Shown: positions 1 through 8,583 of the stretch, piece by piece
How the letters are laid out: every line of letters begins with the position of its first letter
Position numbering within the stretch: the stretch's first letter is position 1
NCBI RefSeq assembly: GCF_024622045.1
Contig: NZ_JANKBP010000014.1
Length of the DNA: 64,000 nt
DNA from: Rodentibacter caecimuris
GTDB taxonomy: Bacteria; Pseudomonadota; Gammaproteobacteria; Enterobacterales; Pasteurellaceae
Reading direction: 5' to 3' (one strand)
The notes under the pieces: model-generated
What the model saw: only the letters and a program-made list of their open reading frames with translations
Told to the model about the DNA's origin: nothing
Databases searched by the model: none
Made by a program: the position numbers and the translations under genes

Positions 1-1397
1 CCGGACTAACGGAGAGTACTGCCATTCGCACCCTAGCGCGAACCTTTACTTATGACCCAAGCGGAAACTTACAACAAAGCGACACCTGCTTGTTTACCGG
101 CGGGCAATTTGAGCGCAGCCAAACCACCTATCAATATGACCCGTTAGGACGTATTGAACATGCGCACAGTCAAGGAAATGGCAAATCCCAATATCATGAA
201 CGATTTCGTTTTGACCCGGCACATAATCTGATTGAGCGTGACAACCAAGTGATAAAAAACAACCGCCTCAGCCACTATGGCGGCGTCGGTTTTACTTACG
301 ACAGCTTAGGTAACACCCTAGCAACCACCTACGACAAGGATAATCGCGTCAGTTACCGTTACGACTTACACGACCGTCTGATAGGTGCAGAGATTACCAC
401 CCGCTACCGAAAAGAAAGTTGGGTCTATTATTATGACGCCCTCGGCAGACGGATAGCCAAAGCGAAATTAAACAAACAGGGTGAGCCTGAAATCCACACC
501 CTGTTCGTCTGGGACGGTAGCCACCTAGTGCAGGAAATTCAAAAAGGTAAAAACGCGCAAGAAAACGACCGCACTTTTACCTATATCTACACACACCCGG
601 ACAGCTACGAGCCGCTGGCGCAATGTATCGGACGGAAGATGGAACGAGAGGAAAAACCTAACCGATTAGAACACGATATAAACTACTTCCACTGTGACCA
701 AATCGGCATACCAAGGGAAATGACGGACAGCCAAGGCAAAGTGATTTGGCGGGGACACTATGATGCATGGGGCGGCTTACACTATGACCGCCACCTCGCG
801 CAACAAAACCAGGGACACCAACCGTTCCGTTTACAGAATCAATATTTTGATGAAGAAACGGGCTTGCATTATAACTTCCTACGTTATTATGAACCGATGA
901 CGGGACGGTTTATCTGCCAAGACCCGATTAGGCTTGAGGGAGGAGAGAATTTTTATCGGTTTGCGGATAATACGCAGGGGTGGGTTGATCCATTAGGATT
1001 AGCGCGTTTTTGTACTAGAGCATTGAAAAATATTCCAGGAAGTTCTGATATAGACCCTAATTTTAGAGGCGGGCTAGATTTAGGTATATTTCATGAACAT
1101 ATTTTTTATGATGATGGAACTAATATAGGATACGGAGGAGATGGGCTCTTCTCTGAAACATCAATGAAAGGATATAAATGTTCTAATACACATTATGATG
1201 ATGAGACTATGAGGCAAGCTGTAAATAATGTAAAAAATAGAACGAAACCAACTTTAGAGAAAGCAGATAATGGGGAAATAGTGATAAGAAATAATCTGGT
1301 TTTTGGTAATGATAATTACAGTTTGTTAATGAATAATTGCCAAGATTTTTCAACTGAAGTGGAAAAAGAAATTTTTAAGATTAAAAAGGTTAAGTAA
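1..1397 (+). CDS. Rhs-family polymorphic toxin, C-terminal part with papain-like tip (5' end outside window)
   Basis: The reading frame is open from base 3, so this is the end of a longer gene and the TTG near base 90 is not a real start. YD-repeat motifs (YDPSG, YDSLG, YDLHD, YDALG) lead into the conserved Rhs core end RYYEPMTGRF and the cleavage-region motif DPLGL at about 985-1002. After DPLGL the base use becomes AT-rich and the sequence is a variable tip of about 130 residues. The tip has a His-centred motif (FHEHIFYDDG) and, near its end, NNCQDFS, which resembles the Cys motif of permuted papain-like folds (LRAT / NlpC-P60 / PPPDE type). By family knowledge Rhs proteins deliver a C-terminal toxin into neighbouring cells, often by type VI secretion. 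The Cys-His assignment is my inference from motif order. The small membrane gene right after it is its likely immunity partner. Confidence 0.88.
   Translation, partial: GLTESTAIRTLARTFTYDPSGNLQQSDTCLFTGGQFERSQTTYQYDPLGRIEHAHSQGNGKSQYHERFRFDPAHNLIERDNQVIKNNRLSHYGGVGFTYDSLGNTLATTYDKDNRVSYRYDLHDRLIGAEITTRYRKESWVYYYDALGRRIAKAKLNKQGEPEIHTLFVWDGSHLVQEIQKGKNAQENDRTFTYIYTHPDSYEPLAQCIGRKMEREEKPNRLEHDINYFHCDQIGIPREMTDSQGKVIWRGHYDAWGGLHYDRHLAQQNQGHQPFRLQNQYFDEETGLHYNFLRYYEPMTGRFICQDPIRLEGGENFYRFADNTQGWVDPLGLARFCTRALKNIPGSSDIDPNFRGGLDLGIFHEHIFYDDGTNIGYGGDGLFSETSMKGYKCSNTHYDDETMRQAVNNVKNRTKPTLEKADNGEIVIRNNLVFGNDNYSLLMNNCQDFSTEVEKEIFKIKKVK
568..576 (-). other. DNA uptake signal inside Rhs core, copy 1
   Basis: The complement of AAGTGCGGT is part of the codons for DRTFTYIY. 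The same USS lies at the same codons in both other core copies of this locus (1834-1842 and about 4140-4150). Confidence 0.8.
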
Positions 1398-1399
1398 AT

Positions 1400-1711
1400 A
1401 TGGGAAAATTAGAGTTAATAATTCACAATATATGTATTGTTATTTATGTTGCTTTGATGAGTGTTTTATCTCTTTTAGTTAACGATAGGTTTATGTATTT
1501 ACTTTGGTTTTATATTGATAAAGATACTATTTTATTTATATATATACCAATTATTTTTTTTGTTTGTCAAGTTTATATGAAATTTTATGGCAAGGTATAT
1601 GTCAGTTATTTAATATTAATTTTAAATATGATAGTTATGATGGTTTTGTCTTATTTTATTTTCTTTATTATAACTTCTATTCTATTGAGTCATGATCTTA
1701 TTGCATATTAG
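1400..1711 (+). CDS. Small integral membrane protein, candidate immunity protein for the upstream Rhs tip
   Basis: This 103-residue protein begins two bases after the Rhs stop codon. It is almost entirely hydrophobic with about four membrane segments (roughly residues 8-27, 37-57, 62-80 and 82-100). It matches no family I recognise. Its position, tight spacing and AT-rich composition like that of the toxin tip fit the usual Rhs tip-immunity arrangement. A membrane immunity protein would suggest that the toxin acts at the membrane or in the periplasm. The function is inferred from context only. Confidence 0.6.
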   Translation: MGKLELIIHNICIVIYVALMSVLSLLVNDRFMYLLWFYIDKDTILFIYIPIIFFVCQVYMKFYGKVYVSYLILILNMIVMMVLSYFIFFIITSILLSHDLIAY

Positions 1712-1770
1712 ATTAATAGGATGAAATTATTTTTCTTATGGATAAAAAAACAATTACATATCTAATTTAT

Positions 1771-2262
1771 TTGGGACGGCTCACACTAGGTATAGGGAAT
1801 CTGATAAAATCCAAAAAACGACCAAGAAACCGACCGCACTTTTACCTATATCTACCGCTACCCGAACAGCTACGAGCCGCTGGCGCAATGTATCGGACGG
1901 AAAGAGGAAAACCCTAACCGAATTGAGCACGAGATAAACTACTTCCACTGCGACCAAATCGGCATGCCAAGGGAGATGACGGACAGCCAAGGCAAACTGA
2001 TTTGGCGCGGACGCTATGATGCTTGGGGCGGCTTACACTATGACCGCCACCTCACGCAACAAAACCAAGGTCACCAACCGTTCCGTTTACAGAATCAATA
2101 TTTTGATGAAGAAACAGGGTTACACTATAACTTCCTGCGCTACTACGACCCGATAACTGGGCGGTTTACGACACAAGACCCGATTGGGCTTGCGGGAGGA
2201 AATAACCTGTATCAGTTTGAGGGGACTGTGCAGAATCAAACAGATCCGTTGGGGTTATTCGT
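1771..2262 (+). repeat. Second, partial copy of the Rhs core
   Basis: This stretch is nearly identical to the core end of the first gene (about 510-1002). It starts in the codons for WDGSHLVQE, is degraded over about 1780-1825, and then follows the core through to DPLGL. There is an in-frame TAA at 1805-1807, so it is not joined to any upstream start. Confidence 0.85.
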
Positions 2263-2618
2263 ACAAGCTATTGTTTTTGCACCGGAGCTTATAGCGTTAG
2301 GAAAAGCGGCACTTGTGACGTTGGGCATTCTTGGCGTCGGAGTTGTCGCAGAGGAAGCCATGAAAAATAGAGAGCGGACAGACTCTGAAGCCAAGGCTGA
2401 AAGTACATCTAAATGCAATACAAATCAGTGCCCACCCTGTAATCCTCCTGCAGGAGTTAAATTTAATTTTCAAACATGATCATGGTAATTGTTTAGGTCG
2501 AACAGGATCACAAGTTCACTGGCATTATTCGGTAAATAATCAAAGACCTTATCCTGATTGTACATGTTTTACTACGAAACATGCTTTTGGCGGTTGTGGA
2601 CCGGCTCCAATGGCTTAA
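1808..2618 (+). pseudogene. Orphan Rhs C-terminal module with a Cys-rich tip, frameshifted
   Basis: The frame is open from 1808 but lacks the N-terminal Rhs body. It carries the core end (YFHCDQIG, RYYDPITGRF, DPLGL) and then a tip with a hydrophobic stretch (FAPELIALGKAALVTLGILG) and a cluster CNTNQCPPCNPP. The frame hits TGA at 2477-2479, but a neighbouring frame continues without a break from about 2475 to TAA at 2616-2618. That frame reads HDHGNC, HWHY, CTCFTTKHAFGGCG, which is clearly the rest of the same Cys- and His-rich tip. A single-base indel near the T run at 2467-2470 explains the break. An immunity-like gene follows 21 bases later. Orphan tips of this kind are a known store of alternative toxins in Rhs loci. 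It could be silent, or revived by recombination. Confidence 0.75.
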
Positions 2619-2639
2619 TTTTTATAAAAAGGAAATGAA

Positions 2640-2981
2640 ATGAATTTTTTAATTGATGCAAAAATTATAGGTATTAAGTTTGATCTTGATGCAAGTAATG
2701 TATTAAAAAGTCAAGATCTTGTATTTGAGGTTGAAAAACTTGAAGACAAATTAATGCGTTATACAGTGAAATTTATTGATGTCAGTAGTTTTCAAGTATT
2801 CTTAGAGGTAGGAGAAAAGAATATATCTCCTTCTTCCTATGAAGCAGATAGTATGTATATATCATCAATAGTTATGTTAGAACAATATAAAAATCATAAA
2901 AAATGGCAAATCGCATTGATTGATGATGTAGGTAGTATTGAAATTTTTTCTAATGATATTGAGATTGTTAGAAATAGTTAA
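2640..2981 (+). CDS. Candidate immunity protein for the orphan Cys-rich Rhs tip
   Basis: This is a 113-residue, acidic, soluble protein with no signal peptide or membrane segment. Its start is preceded by AAGGAAATGAA, a good ribosome site. It lies 21 bases after the end of the frameshifted tip and shares its AT-rich composition. I do not recognise a family. Position is the only basis for calling it an immunity protein. Confidence 0.55.
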   Translation: MNFLIDAKIIGIKFDLDASNVLKSQDLVFEVEKLEDKLMRYTVKFIDVSSFQVFLEVGEKNISPSSYEADSMYISSIVMLEQYKNHKKWQIALIDDVGSIEIFSNDIEIVRNS

Positions 2982-3098
2982 TAAAAGATTATTAGAATTT
3001 ATTTTTTAATAAGATATAGGATATTTAATGAAATATACTATCTATAGAAATATAGCTCTCAATGAGCATACAAAAATAAACCAGACAGATGGTTGTAA

Positions 3099-3227
3099 GA
3101 TCATCGAAAAGTGAGCTACTGCGTTTTTTCATACATTAGCGCTCACGGAGATGCTGTATATCCAACTCCTAACCAATAATTTGAAAGTAATCCATCTACT
3201 GTTTATAGAAGATATACAGGAGAGTGA
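3099..3227 (+). pseudogene. Remnant of a third Rhs toxin tip
   Basis: In one frame, two blocks separated by a single in-frame TAA read SYCVFSYISAHGDAVYPTPNQ and then FESNPSTVYRRYTGE, ending at TGA 3225-3227, three bases before the next gene. The arrangement tip end, short gap, immunity gene repeats the pattern seen twice upstream. A 28-codon frame at 3028-3114 may be an earlier piece of the same remnant. This is inferred from position and from protein-like composition. Confidence 0.4.
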
Positions 3228-3230
3228 ACG

Positions 3231-3596
3231 ATGAAAAAATTTTTAGTTATATTTCTTTTACTTTTTTTCTCTCATGCATATGCTGGTGGAAAAGAGTTTA
3301 ATCTGTATGCATGGGTGAAAGGAAAAGATAAAGTTTTTTCTATACATGATAAAAAAATTTTAGGATATGGGAAACTATATCAATTCTTAGTACAAACTAC
3401 AGATGTTCCTAAAGAGACCAAAGTAACTGTATATGTAGATTCAAAAGTTAGCTTTTATGATGTGTCAAATTTACTGGGATTATTACAAAAAATTGGCTAT
3501 GAAACAGTAATTTTTGTAGTTAATGTTGAAAATAACAAAATGGTAGAATATGTTCGAAGCCCTGTAGTACCTTTTGAAGGTAACTTTCCCAAATAG
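3231..3596 (+). CDS. Small secreted protein, candidate immunity protein of the remnant third tip
   Basis: This 121-residue protein has a clear Sec signal peptide (MKKFLVIFLLLFFSHAYA, cut after AYA at about residue 18), giving a mature periplasmic protein of about 103 residues. A ribosome site AGGAGAG precedes the ATG. It is AT-rich like the other tip-associated genes. I recognise no family. A periplasmic immunity protein would fit a toxin that acts in the periplasm, but its toxin is broken here. Confidence 0.5.
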   Translation: MKKFLVIFLLLFFSHAYAGGKEFNLYAWVKGKDKVFSIHDKKILGYGKLYQFLVQTTDVPKETKVTVYVDSKVSFYDVSNLLGLLQKIGYETVIFVVNVENNKMVEYVRSPVVPFEGNFPK

Positions 3597-3734
3597 TATA
3601 TTTTTGGTTAAGGCTCGACCAATAATTTCTAAGAAGGATAGTTATTCAGCATCAAGATGTTCAAAGGTATCAACAGATAGCTGTGTAGAAAGTTGTGTTA
3701 CAAAAAAATGTATTGAATATGTGTACAACCGCTG

Positions 3735-4466
3735 ATGGCGATACAGACATATCATGAACGGTTTTGTTTTGACCCAGCACATAATCTGATTGAGCGTGAC
3801 AACCAAGTGATAAAAAACAACCGCCTCAGCCACTATGCCGGCGTCGGTTTTACTTACGACAGCTTAGGTAACACCCTAGCAACCACCTACGACAAGGATA
3901 ATCGCGTCAGTTACCGCTACGACTTACACGACCGTCTGATAGGTGCAGAGATTACCACCCGTTACCGAAAAGAACGTTGGGTCTATTATTATGACGCCAT
4001 CGGCAGACGGATAGCCAAAGCAAAACGGAACAAACAGGGCGAACTGGAAATCCACACCGTGTTCGTTTGGGACGGTAGTCACTTAGTGCAGGAAATCCAT
4101 AAAGCGCAAGCGCAAAACGTCCAAAACACAGCAAAAACTGACCGCACTTTTACCTACATCTATCGCCACCCGGACAGCTACGAACCGCTGGCGCAATGTA
4201 TTGGACGGAAGATGGAACGAGAGGAAAACCCTCACCGCCTTGAGCATGAGATAAACTACTTCCACTGCGACCAAATCGGCATACCAAGGGAGATGACGGA
4301 CAGCCAAGGTAAACTCATCTGGCGTGGACGTTATGATGCGTGGTGCGGCTTACACTATGACCGCCACCTCGCCCAACAAAATCAAGGCCACCAACCGTTC
4401 CGCTTACAGAACCAATACCTTGACCAAGAAACGGGGTTACATTATAACTTCCTCTGCCTGATTTAG
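3735..4466 (+). pseudogene. Rhs core fragment, truncated at both ends
   Basis: Bases 3750-4453 are nearly identical to 192-880 of the first Rhs gene. The match starts abruptly at YHERFCFDPAHNL and stops abruptly after HYNFL, where three unrelated residues and a TAG follow in place of RYYEP. It has neither an N-terminal body nor a tip. The abrupt 3' end marks the boundary of the Rhs locus with the chromosomal cdaR region. It is most likely a by-product of homologous recombination between core copies. Confidence 0.8.
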
Positions 4467-4553
4467 TTTGTATGAGTATTAACACCAAAGTTCATTGACG
4501 AATAACTTAGTTGGTTATACCGTGTATTCATCTTTTTCTATAAAAAAACCAAT

Positions 4554-5675
4554 ATGCAACTTGATACAACTATTGCACAAAAAATCGTTAAACGTGCGAT
4601 GCAAATTATTCATTATTCCGTGAACGTGATGAATGATGACGGCGTGATTATTGCCTCCGGAAATCCTGAACGTTTATCGCAACGACATACCGGAGCGGTA
4701 TTGGCGTTACGGGAAAATAGGGTAGTGGAAGTGGATCAACTCTTAGCCCAAAAATGGAATTTTGAAGCCCGGCCGGGGATTAATCTCCCCATTCATTATT
4801 TAGGAAAAGCGATAGGGGTGGTTGGGATTTCCGGTGAGCCTACGCAGGTGAAACAATATGCGGAATTGGTGAAAATGACCGCGGAATTGATTGTAGAGCA
4901 ACACGCATTATTGGAGCAAGAAAGTTGGCACCGCCGTTACAAAGAAGAATTTATTTTGCAGTTATTGCGTGGTGATTTGAATTGGCAAGAAACCGAGCGA
5001 CAAGCCAAATTTTTTGCTTTTGATTTAACCAAATCTCGAGTGGTGATTTTGATTAAATTGTTATCCCCGAATCCTGATTCCTTACAGCATTTGATCAATT
5101 ATTTAGATCAACCTGAATTTACGCAGGATGTGGCGATTTTATCGCTCGATCAAATTGTCGTGTTAAAAACACTGTCGATTTCAACCGCACTTTCTCAGCA
5201 AATAAAAGCGTTACTTCCGACAGATTACACAAAACATAATTATAAAATTGCAGTCGGTGCAAGTTTGAATGTGCCCTTATCCGAACAACTTCCCCTTTCT
5301 TTTCAAAGCGCCCAAAGTACATTGGCTTACGGTATGAAACATCATCCGAGAAAAAATATTTATCGCTTTGAGGAATATCGTTTGCCGGTATTGTTGACCG
5401 GTTTATCCTCTTCTTGGCAAGGTCAGGAATTGTTAAAGCCGGTTGTCCCTTTATTTGCAGGGGAAAACGCCACGCTTTATAAAACGTTGCAACAATATTT
5501 TTTGGCAAATTGCGATCTTCATCTCACAGCCGAAAAACTATTTATTCACCCCAATACCCTGCGTTATCGGCTTGCTAAAATTGAACAATTAACTGGCTTA
5601 TCTTTCAATAAGATAGATGATATGTTGAGTCTTTATTTGAGTACGATATTGGTTATAAATGGTAATAATGATTAA
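4554..5675 (+). CDS. cdaR: CdaR-family sugar-diacid / glycerate pathway regulator
   Basis: This 373-residue protein has an N-terminal sugar-diacid recognition domain (about residues 1-135, with the motif NVMNDDGVIIASGNPER) and a C-terminal PucR-type helix-turn-helix (about 310-370, with HPNTLRYRLAKIEQLTGL). CdaR proteins activate genes for uptake and use of D-glycerate or galactarate. The permease and glycerate kinase downstream are the expected targets, and the same trio occurs in H. influenzae (HI0091-HI0093, from memory). Its 3' end is partly duplicated at about 7033-7180, beyond an inserted MFS gene. A USS lies inside the gene near 5184. Confidence 0.88.
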   Translation: MQLDTTIAQKIVKRAMQIIHYSVNVMNDDGVIIASGNPERLSQRHTGAVLALRENRVVEVDQLLAQKWNFEARPGINLPIHYLGKAIGVVGISGEPTQVKQYAELVKMTAELIVEQHALLEQESWHRRYKEEFILQLLRGDLNWQETERQAKFFAFDLTKSRVVILIKLLSPNPDSLQHLINYLDQPEFTQDVAILSLDQIVVLKTLSISTALSQQIKALLPTDYTKHNYKIAVGASLNVPLSEQLPLSFQSAQSTLAYGMKHHPRKNIYRFEEYRLPVLLTGLSSSWQGQELLKPVVPLFAGENATLYKTLQQYFLANCDLHLTAEKLFIHPNTLRYRLAKIEQLTGLSFNKIDDMLSLYLSTILVINGNND

Positions 5676-5689
5676 AAGTCGTAAACTTT

Positions 5690-6862
5690 TTAAGTTTCTA
5701 AGCGATGATAGCTTTTAGTCAAATAATAAATAAAAAAGAGCGATGAAATACTCATTACAATAATATTCACCCATTGCCACCCATTTGGAAAAGCCAATGT
5801 AAATCCCGCAAGAAAGGAAAATGTTAAGTTGCCGGAATAGGTGAATATTGAACTAATACTTTGCAATTTATGCTTAATGTCATGATTAATTTCATTAAGA
5901 TAAAATGTTCCGCCACTAAACATTAATGCCCAACCTATACCGGAAAAAAATAGAGAAATAACATAACTATAATATGGGGATAATAGAAAAATACTTATTG
6001 AACCAAAAGTAAAACATAAACTACCAAATAAAATTAGGGTACCGGTTTTAATTTTTTCAATTAAAAATGGAATGAATAGGGCAGGTACATACATACCAAT
6101 AAAATGTAATTGTAATGCAAATACATTTTGTGACACAGGATAGTGATTATTATGCATTGATAATGGTGCAGAATTCATCATTAAAGTCATTAATGAAAAT
6201 CCAATAGTACAACTTAGTGTTCCAATAATAAAATTTCTGGAACGATATATCTGCTCTTTATTTAGTAAACTTATAGATTTAGGTAGTGAAGACTCTTTTT
6301 CAATAAAAACAAAAAATTGGCTAACAATCAATAGGGAAAATATTATGATAATAAAAATAAAATTACCCATTAGATCATGATTTTAAATGAAATTAACGCC
6401 TTTCCCTGCCAGAAAAGGGCCTAATATTCCTCCAAGAATGCCGGAACCAATAACTAATGAGGTTGATCTTTTCTTCCATATTTCATTACTAAAAATCTCT
6501 GCTGCCGCAAATCTATAAAATTGGTTAAATATCGTCGCATTACCAAGAATAAATGTTGAAAATAGAAAAAGCACAAAGTGCTGATAATATAATGCAACTA
6601 TTGCCAAAATTGCACCCAAAATACCAATGAAACCGCTTATGATAAATGCTCTTCTTCGACCGTATTTTTTCATTAATAAACTTGCATAATAAATCATACA
6701 AAATGAACCTAGAACCGTCATTGTCATAGGAAGGGTTATCAGTATTTCTGTTGGCGCTAGAGATTTACCCACAAGAGCAGAGGTTAATGTCAGTAAAGAA
6801 ATTACCGTTCCGCTTAAACCTTGACCCAAACAAAGTGCTATTAAAGTAATATATTTTTTCAT
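5690..6862 (-). pseudogene. MFS transporter interrupted by one in-frame stop codon
   Basis: Two open stretches on the minus strand (6862-6383 and 6370-5690) are in the same frame, separated only by TAA at 6385-6383 and four sense codons (NHDL). Together they give about 390 residues, normal for a 12-helix major facilitator. The first half has the MFS loop motif KKYGRRRAF. Substrate is unknown. The gene is AT-rich, has no USS, and sits between cdaR and its operon, so it looks newly acquired. One point mutation restores it, so either a recent nonsense mutation or a sequencing error could explain the stop. Confidence 0.75.
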
Positions 6863-7032
6863 AAATATACCCCTAATTTATTTTTGACTATCAATTATTC
6901 TAGTTCATATGATTGAGCTTTATTTTGATGAATGATAGAAGAGTTTATTAGAAAGTTTATTCTAGTTAAGAAAATTACAAAAAACCAACAAAATAAAAAC
7001 AATCATTCAAGAGCGGAAAAACTTTATTTTAA

Positions 7033-7180
7033 AACTGTGATCATTCTCACATCACTGAAAAACTATTTATTCATCCCAATACCCTATGTTATCGACTTGC
7101 TAAGATTGAACAAATAATAGATTTATCTTTCAATAAGATAGATGATGTATTGGACTTTATTTAGGTACATTGGTAGAACA
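7033..7180 (+). pseudogene. Decayed duplicate of the cdaR 3' end
   Basis: Bases from about 7033 match about 5510-5660 of cdaR with scattered substitutions. They include the codons for EKLFIHPNTL, RLAKIEQ and LSFNKIDD of the helix-turn-helix, but with stops in frame. This is the leftover end of an original cdaR copy, separated from the intact gene by the MFS insertion. Confidence 0.82.
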
Positions 7181-7264
7181 TTGATTTGTTCAAAATCACA
7201 AAATGAGGTAGGTTTAACCGCACTTTTTTGTTGATATGAATAAAGCAATTTTTTGTTAAACGGG

Positions 7265-7290
7265 AAATAATCTTTCATATCTGATTATTT
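7265..7290 (+). promoter_or_regulatory. Inverted repeat just before the permease ribosome site
   Basis: AAATAATC (7265-7272) and GATTATTT (7283-7290) form a perfect 8-bp dyad around a 10-base spacer. The strong ribosome site GAGAGGAGAG follows directly. It could be an RNA hairpin controlling translation or a binding site for CdaR. No direct evidence separates these. Confidence 0.45.
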
Positions 7291-7305
7291 GAGAGGAGAG
7301 AAATT

Positions 7306-8568
7306 ATGACAACCGTATCTGCTTTAGGGGCATTGGTGGCGTTGGTCGTTGCCATTTTCCTAATTTTGAAAAAAGTATCGCCTGCTTATGGGATGTTAGT
7401 CGGGGCATTAGTGGGGGGCTTGGTTGGCGGTGTGGATTTATCACAAACCGTGAGCTTAATGATCGGCGGTGCACAAGGGATTACGACTGCCGTGATGCGT
7501 ATTTTAGCCGCCGGTGTGCTAGCCGGCGTGTTGATTGAATCCGGTGCGGCAAATTCCATTGCGGAAAGTATCACGAATAAGCTTGGTGAAACCCGTGCGT
7601 TATTGGCGTTGGCATTAGCCACGATGATCTTAACCGCAGTAGGAGTATTTGTGGATGTGGCAGTAATTACCGTTTCGCCGATAGCCTTAGCTTTGGCGCG
7701 TCGCACCGATTTATCCAAGGCGGCAATTTTATTAGCGATGATTGGCGGAGGGAAAGCGGGCAATATTATGTCGCCAAATCCGAATGCCATTGCGGCGTCG
7801 GATACTTTTCATTTGCCGCTGACTTCCGTGATGATGGCTGGTGTTATTCCGGCAATATTTGGTTTAATGCTCACTTATTTCTTGGCAAAACGACTTATTA
7901 ATAAGGGCGCTAAAGTAACAGATAAAGAAGTGGTGATGGTTGAAAGTCAAAATTTACCTTCATTTTTAACCGCACTTGTTGCCCCGTTAGTAGCGATTTT
8001 ATTACTTGCCCTTCGTCCCTTATTTGATATTAAAGTAGATCCGCTTATCGCCTTACCGCTAGGCGGCTTAATTGGTGCGCTTTGTATGGGCAAATTACGC
8101 CAAGCAAACAGTTATGCTATCAGTGGTTTGGGAAAAATGGCACCGGTGGCGATTATGTTGCTTGGCACAGGGGCATTAGCCGGCATTATTGCCAATTCCG
8201 GTTTGAAAGATGTGTTGATTCAAGGATTGGAACATTCCGGCTTGCCTTCCTACATTCTTGCACCGATTTCAGGGGCGTTAATGTCTCTTGCCACCGCTTC
8301 TACTACCGCAGGCACAGCGGTTGCCTCTAATGTCTTCAGCAGTACCTTATTGGAACTTGGTGTGAGCAGCCTCGCCGGTGCAGCGATGATTCACGCAGGG
8401 GCGACGGTGTTTGATCATATGCCTCATGGTTCTTTCTTCCACGCCACCGGTGGTAGCGTGAATATGGAGATAAAAGAACGTTTAAAATTGATTCCTTACG
8501 AAAGTGCGGTCGGTTTGGTGATGACCCTTATTTCTACCTTAATTTTCGGTGTCTTTAACCTATTCTAA
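7306..8568 (+). CDS. GntP-family permease, probably for D-glycerate
   Basis: This is a 420-residue, very hydrophobic protein with about 12 membrane segments and conserved GntP-family stretches (GGGKAGNIMSPNPNAIAAS at about 147-165, HAGATVFDHMPHGSFFH near 365-381). GntP permeases are proton symporters for gluconate and related sugar acids. The glycerate kinase that follows 15 bases later and the upstream CdaR regulator point to glycerate as substrate. The start has a strong ribosome site. Length is normal for the family. Confidence 0.88.
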   Translation: MTTVSALGALVALVVAIFLILKKVSPAYGMLVGALVGGLVGGVDLSQTVSLMIGGAQGITTAVMRILAAGVLAGVLIESGAANSIAESITNKLGETRALLALALATMILTAVGVFVDVAVITVSPIALALARRTDLSKAAILLAMIGGGKAGNIMSPNPNAIAASDTFHLPLTSVMMAGVIPAIFGLMLTYFLAKRLINKGAKVTDKEVVMVESQNLPSFLTALVAPLVAILLLALRPLFDIKVDPLIALPLGGLIGALCMGKLRQANSYAISGLGKMAPVAIMLLGTGALAGIIANSGLKDVLIQGLEHSGLPSYILAPISGALMSLATASTTAGTAVASNVFSSTLLELGVSSLAGAAMIHAGATVFDHMPHGSFFHATGGSVNMEIKERLKLIPYESAVGLVMTLISTLIFGVFNLF

Positions 8569-8583
8569 TCAAGGAGTACAAAA

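Noticed and set aside
1781..4307. Minus-strand frames inside the Rhs core copies
   Set aside because: The same antisense frame recurs in each core copy, which is explained by the sense-strand coding repeat.
6932..7117. 61-codon plus-strand frame after the MFS gene
   Set aside because: It runs through the decayed copy of the cdaR end in a different frame and has no features of a real gene.
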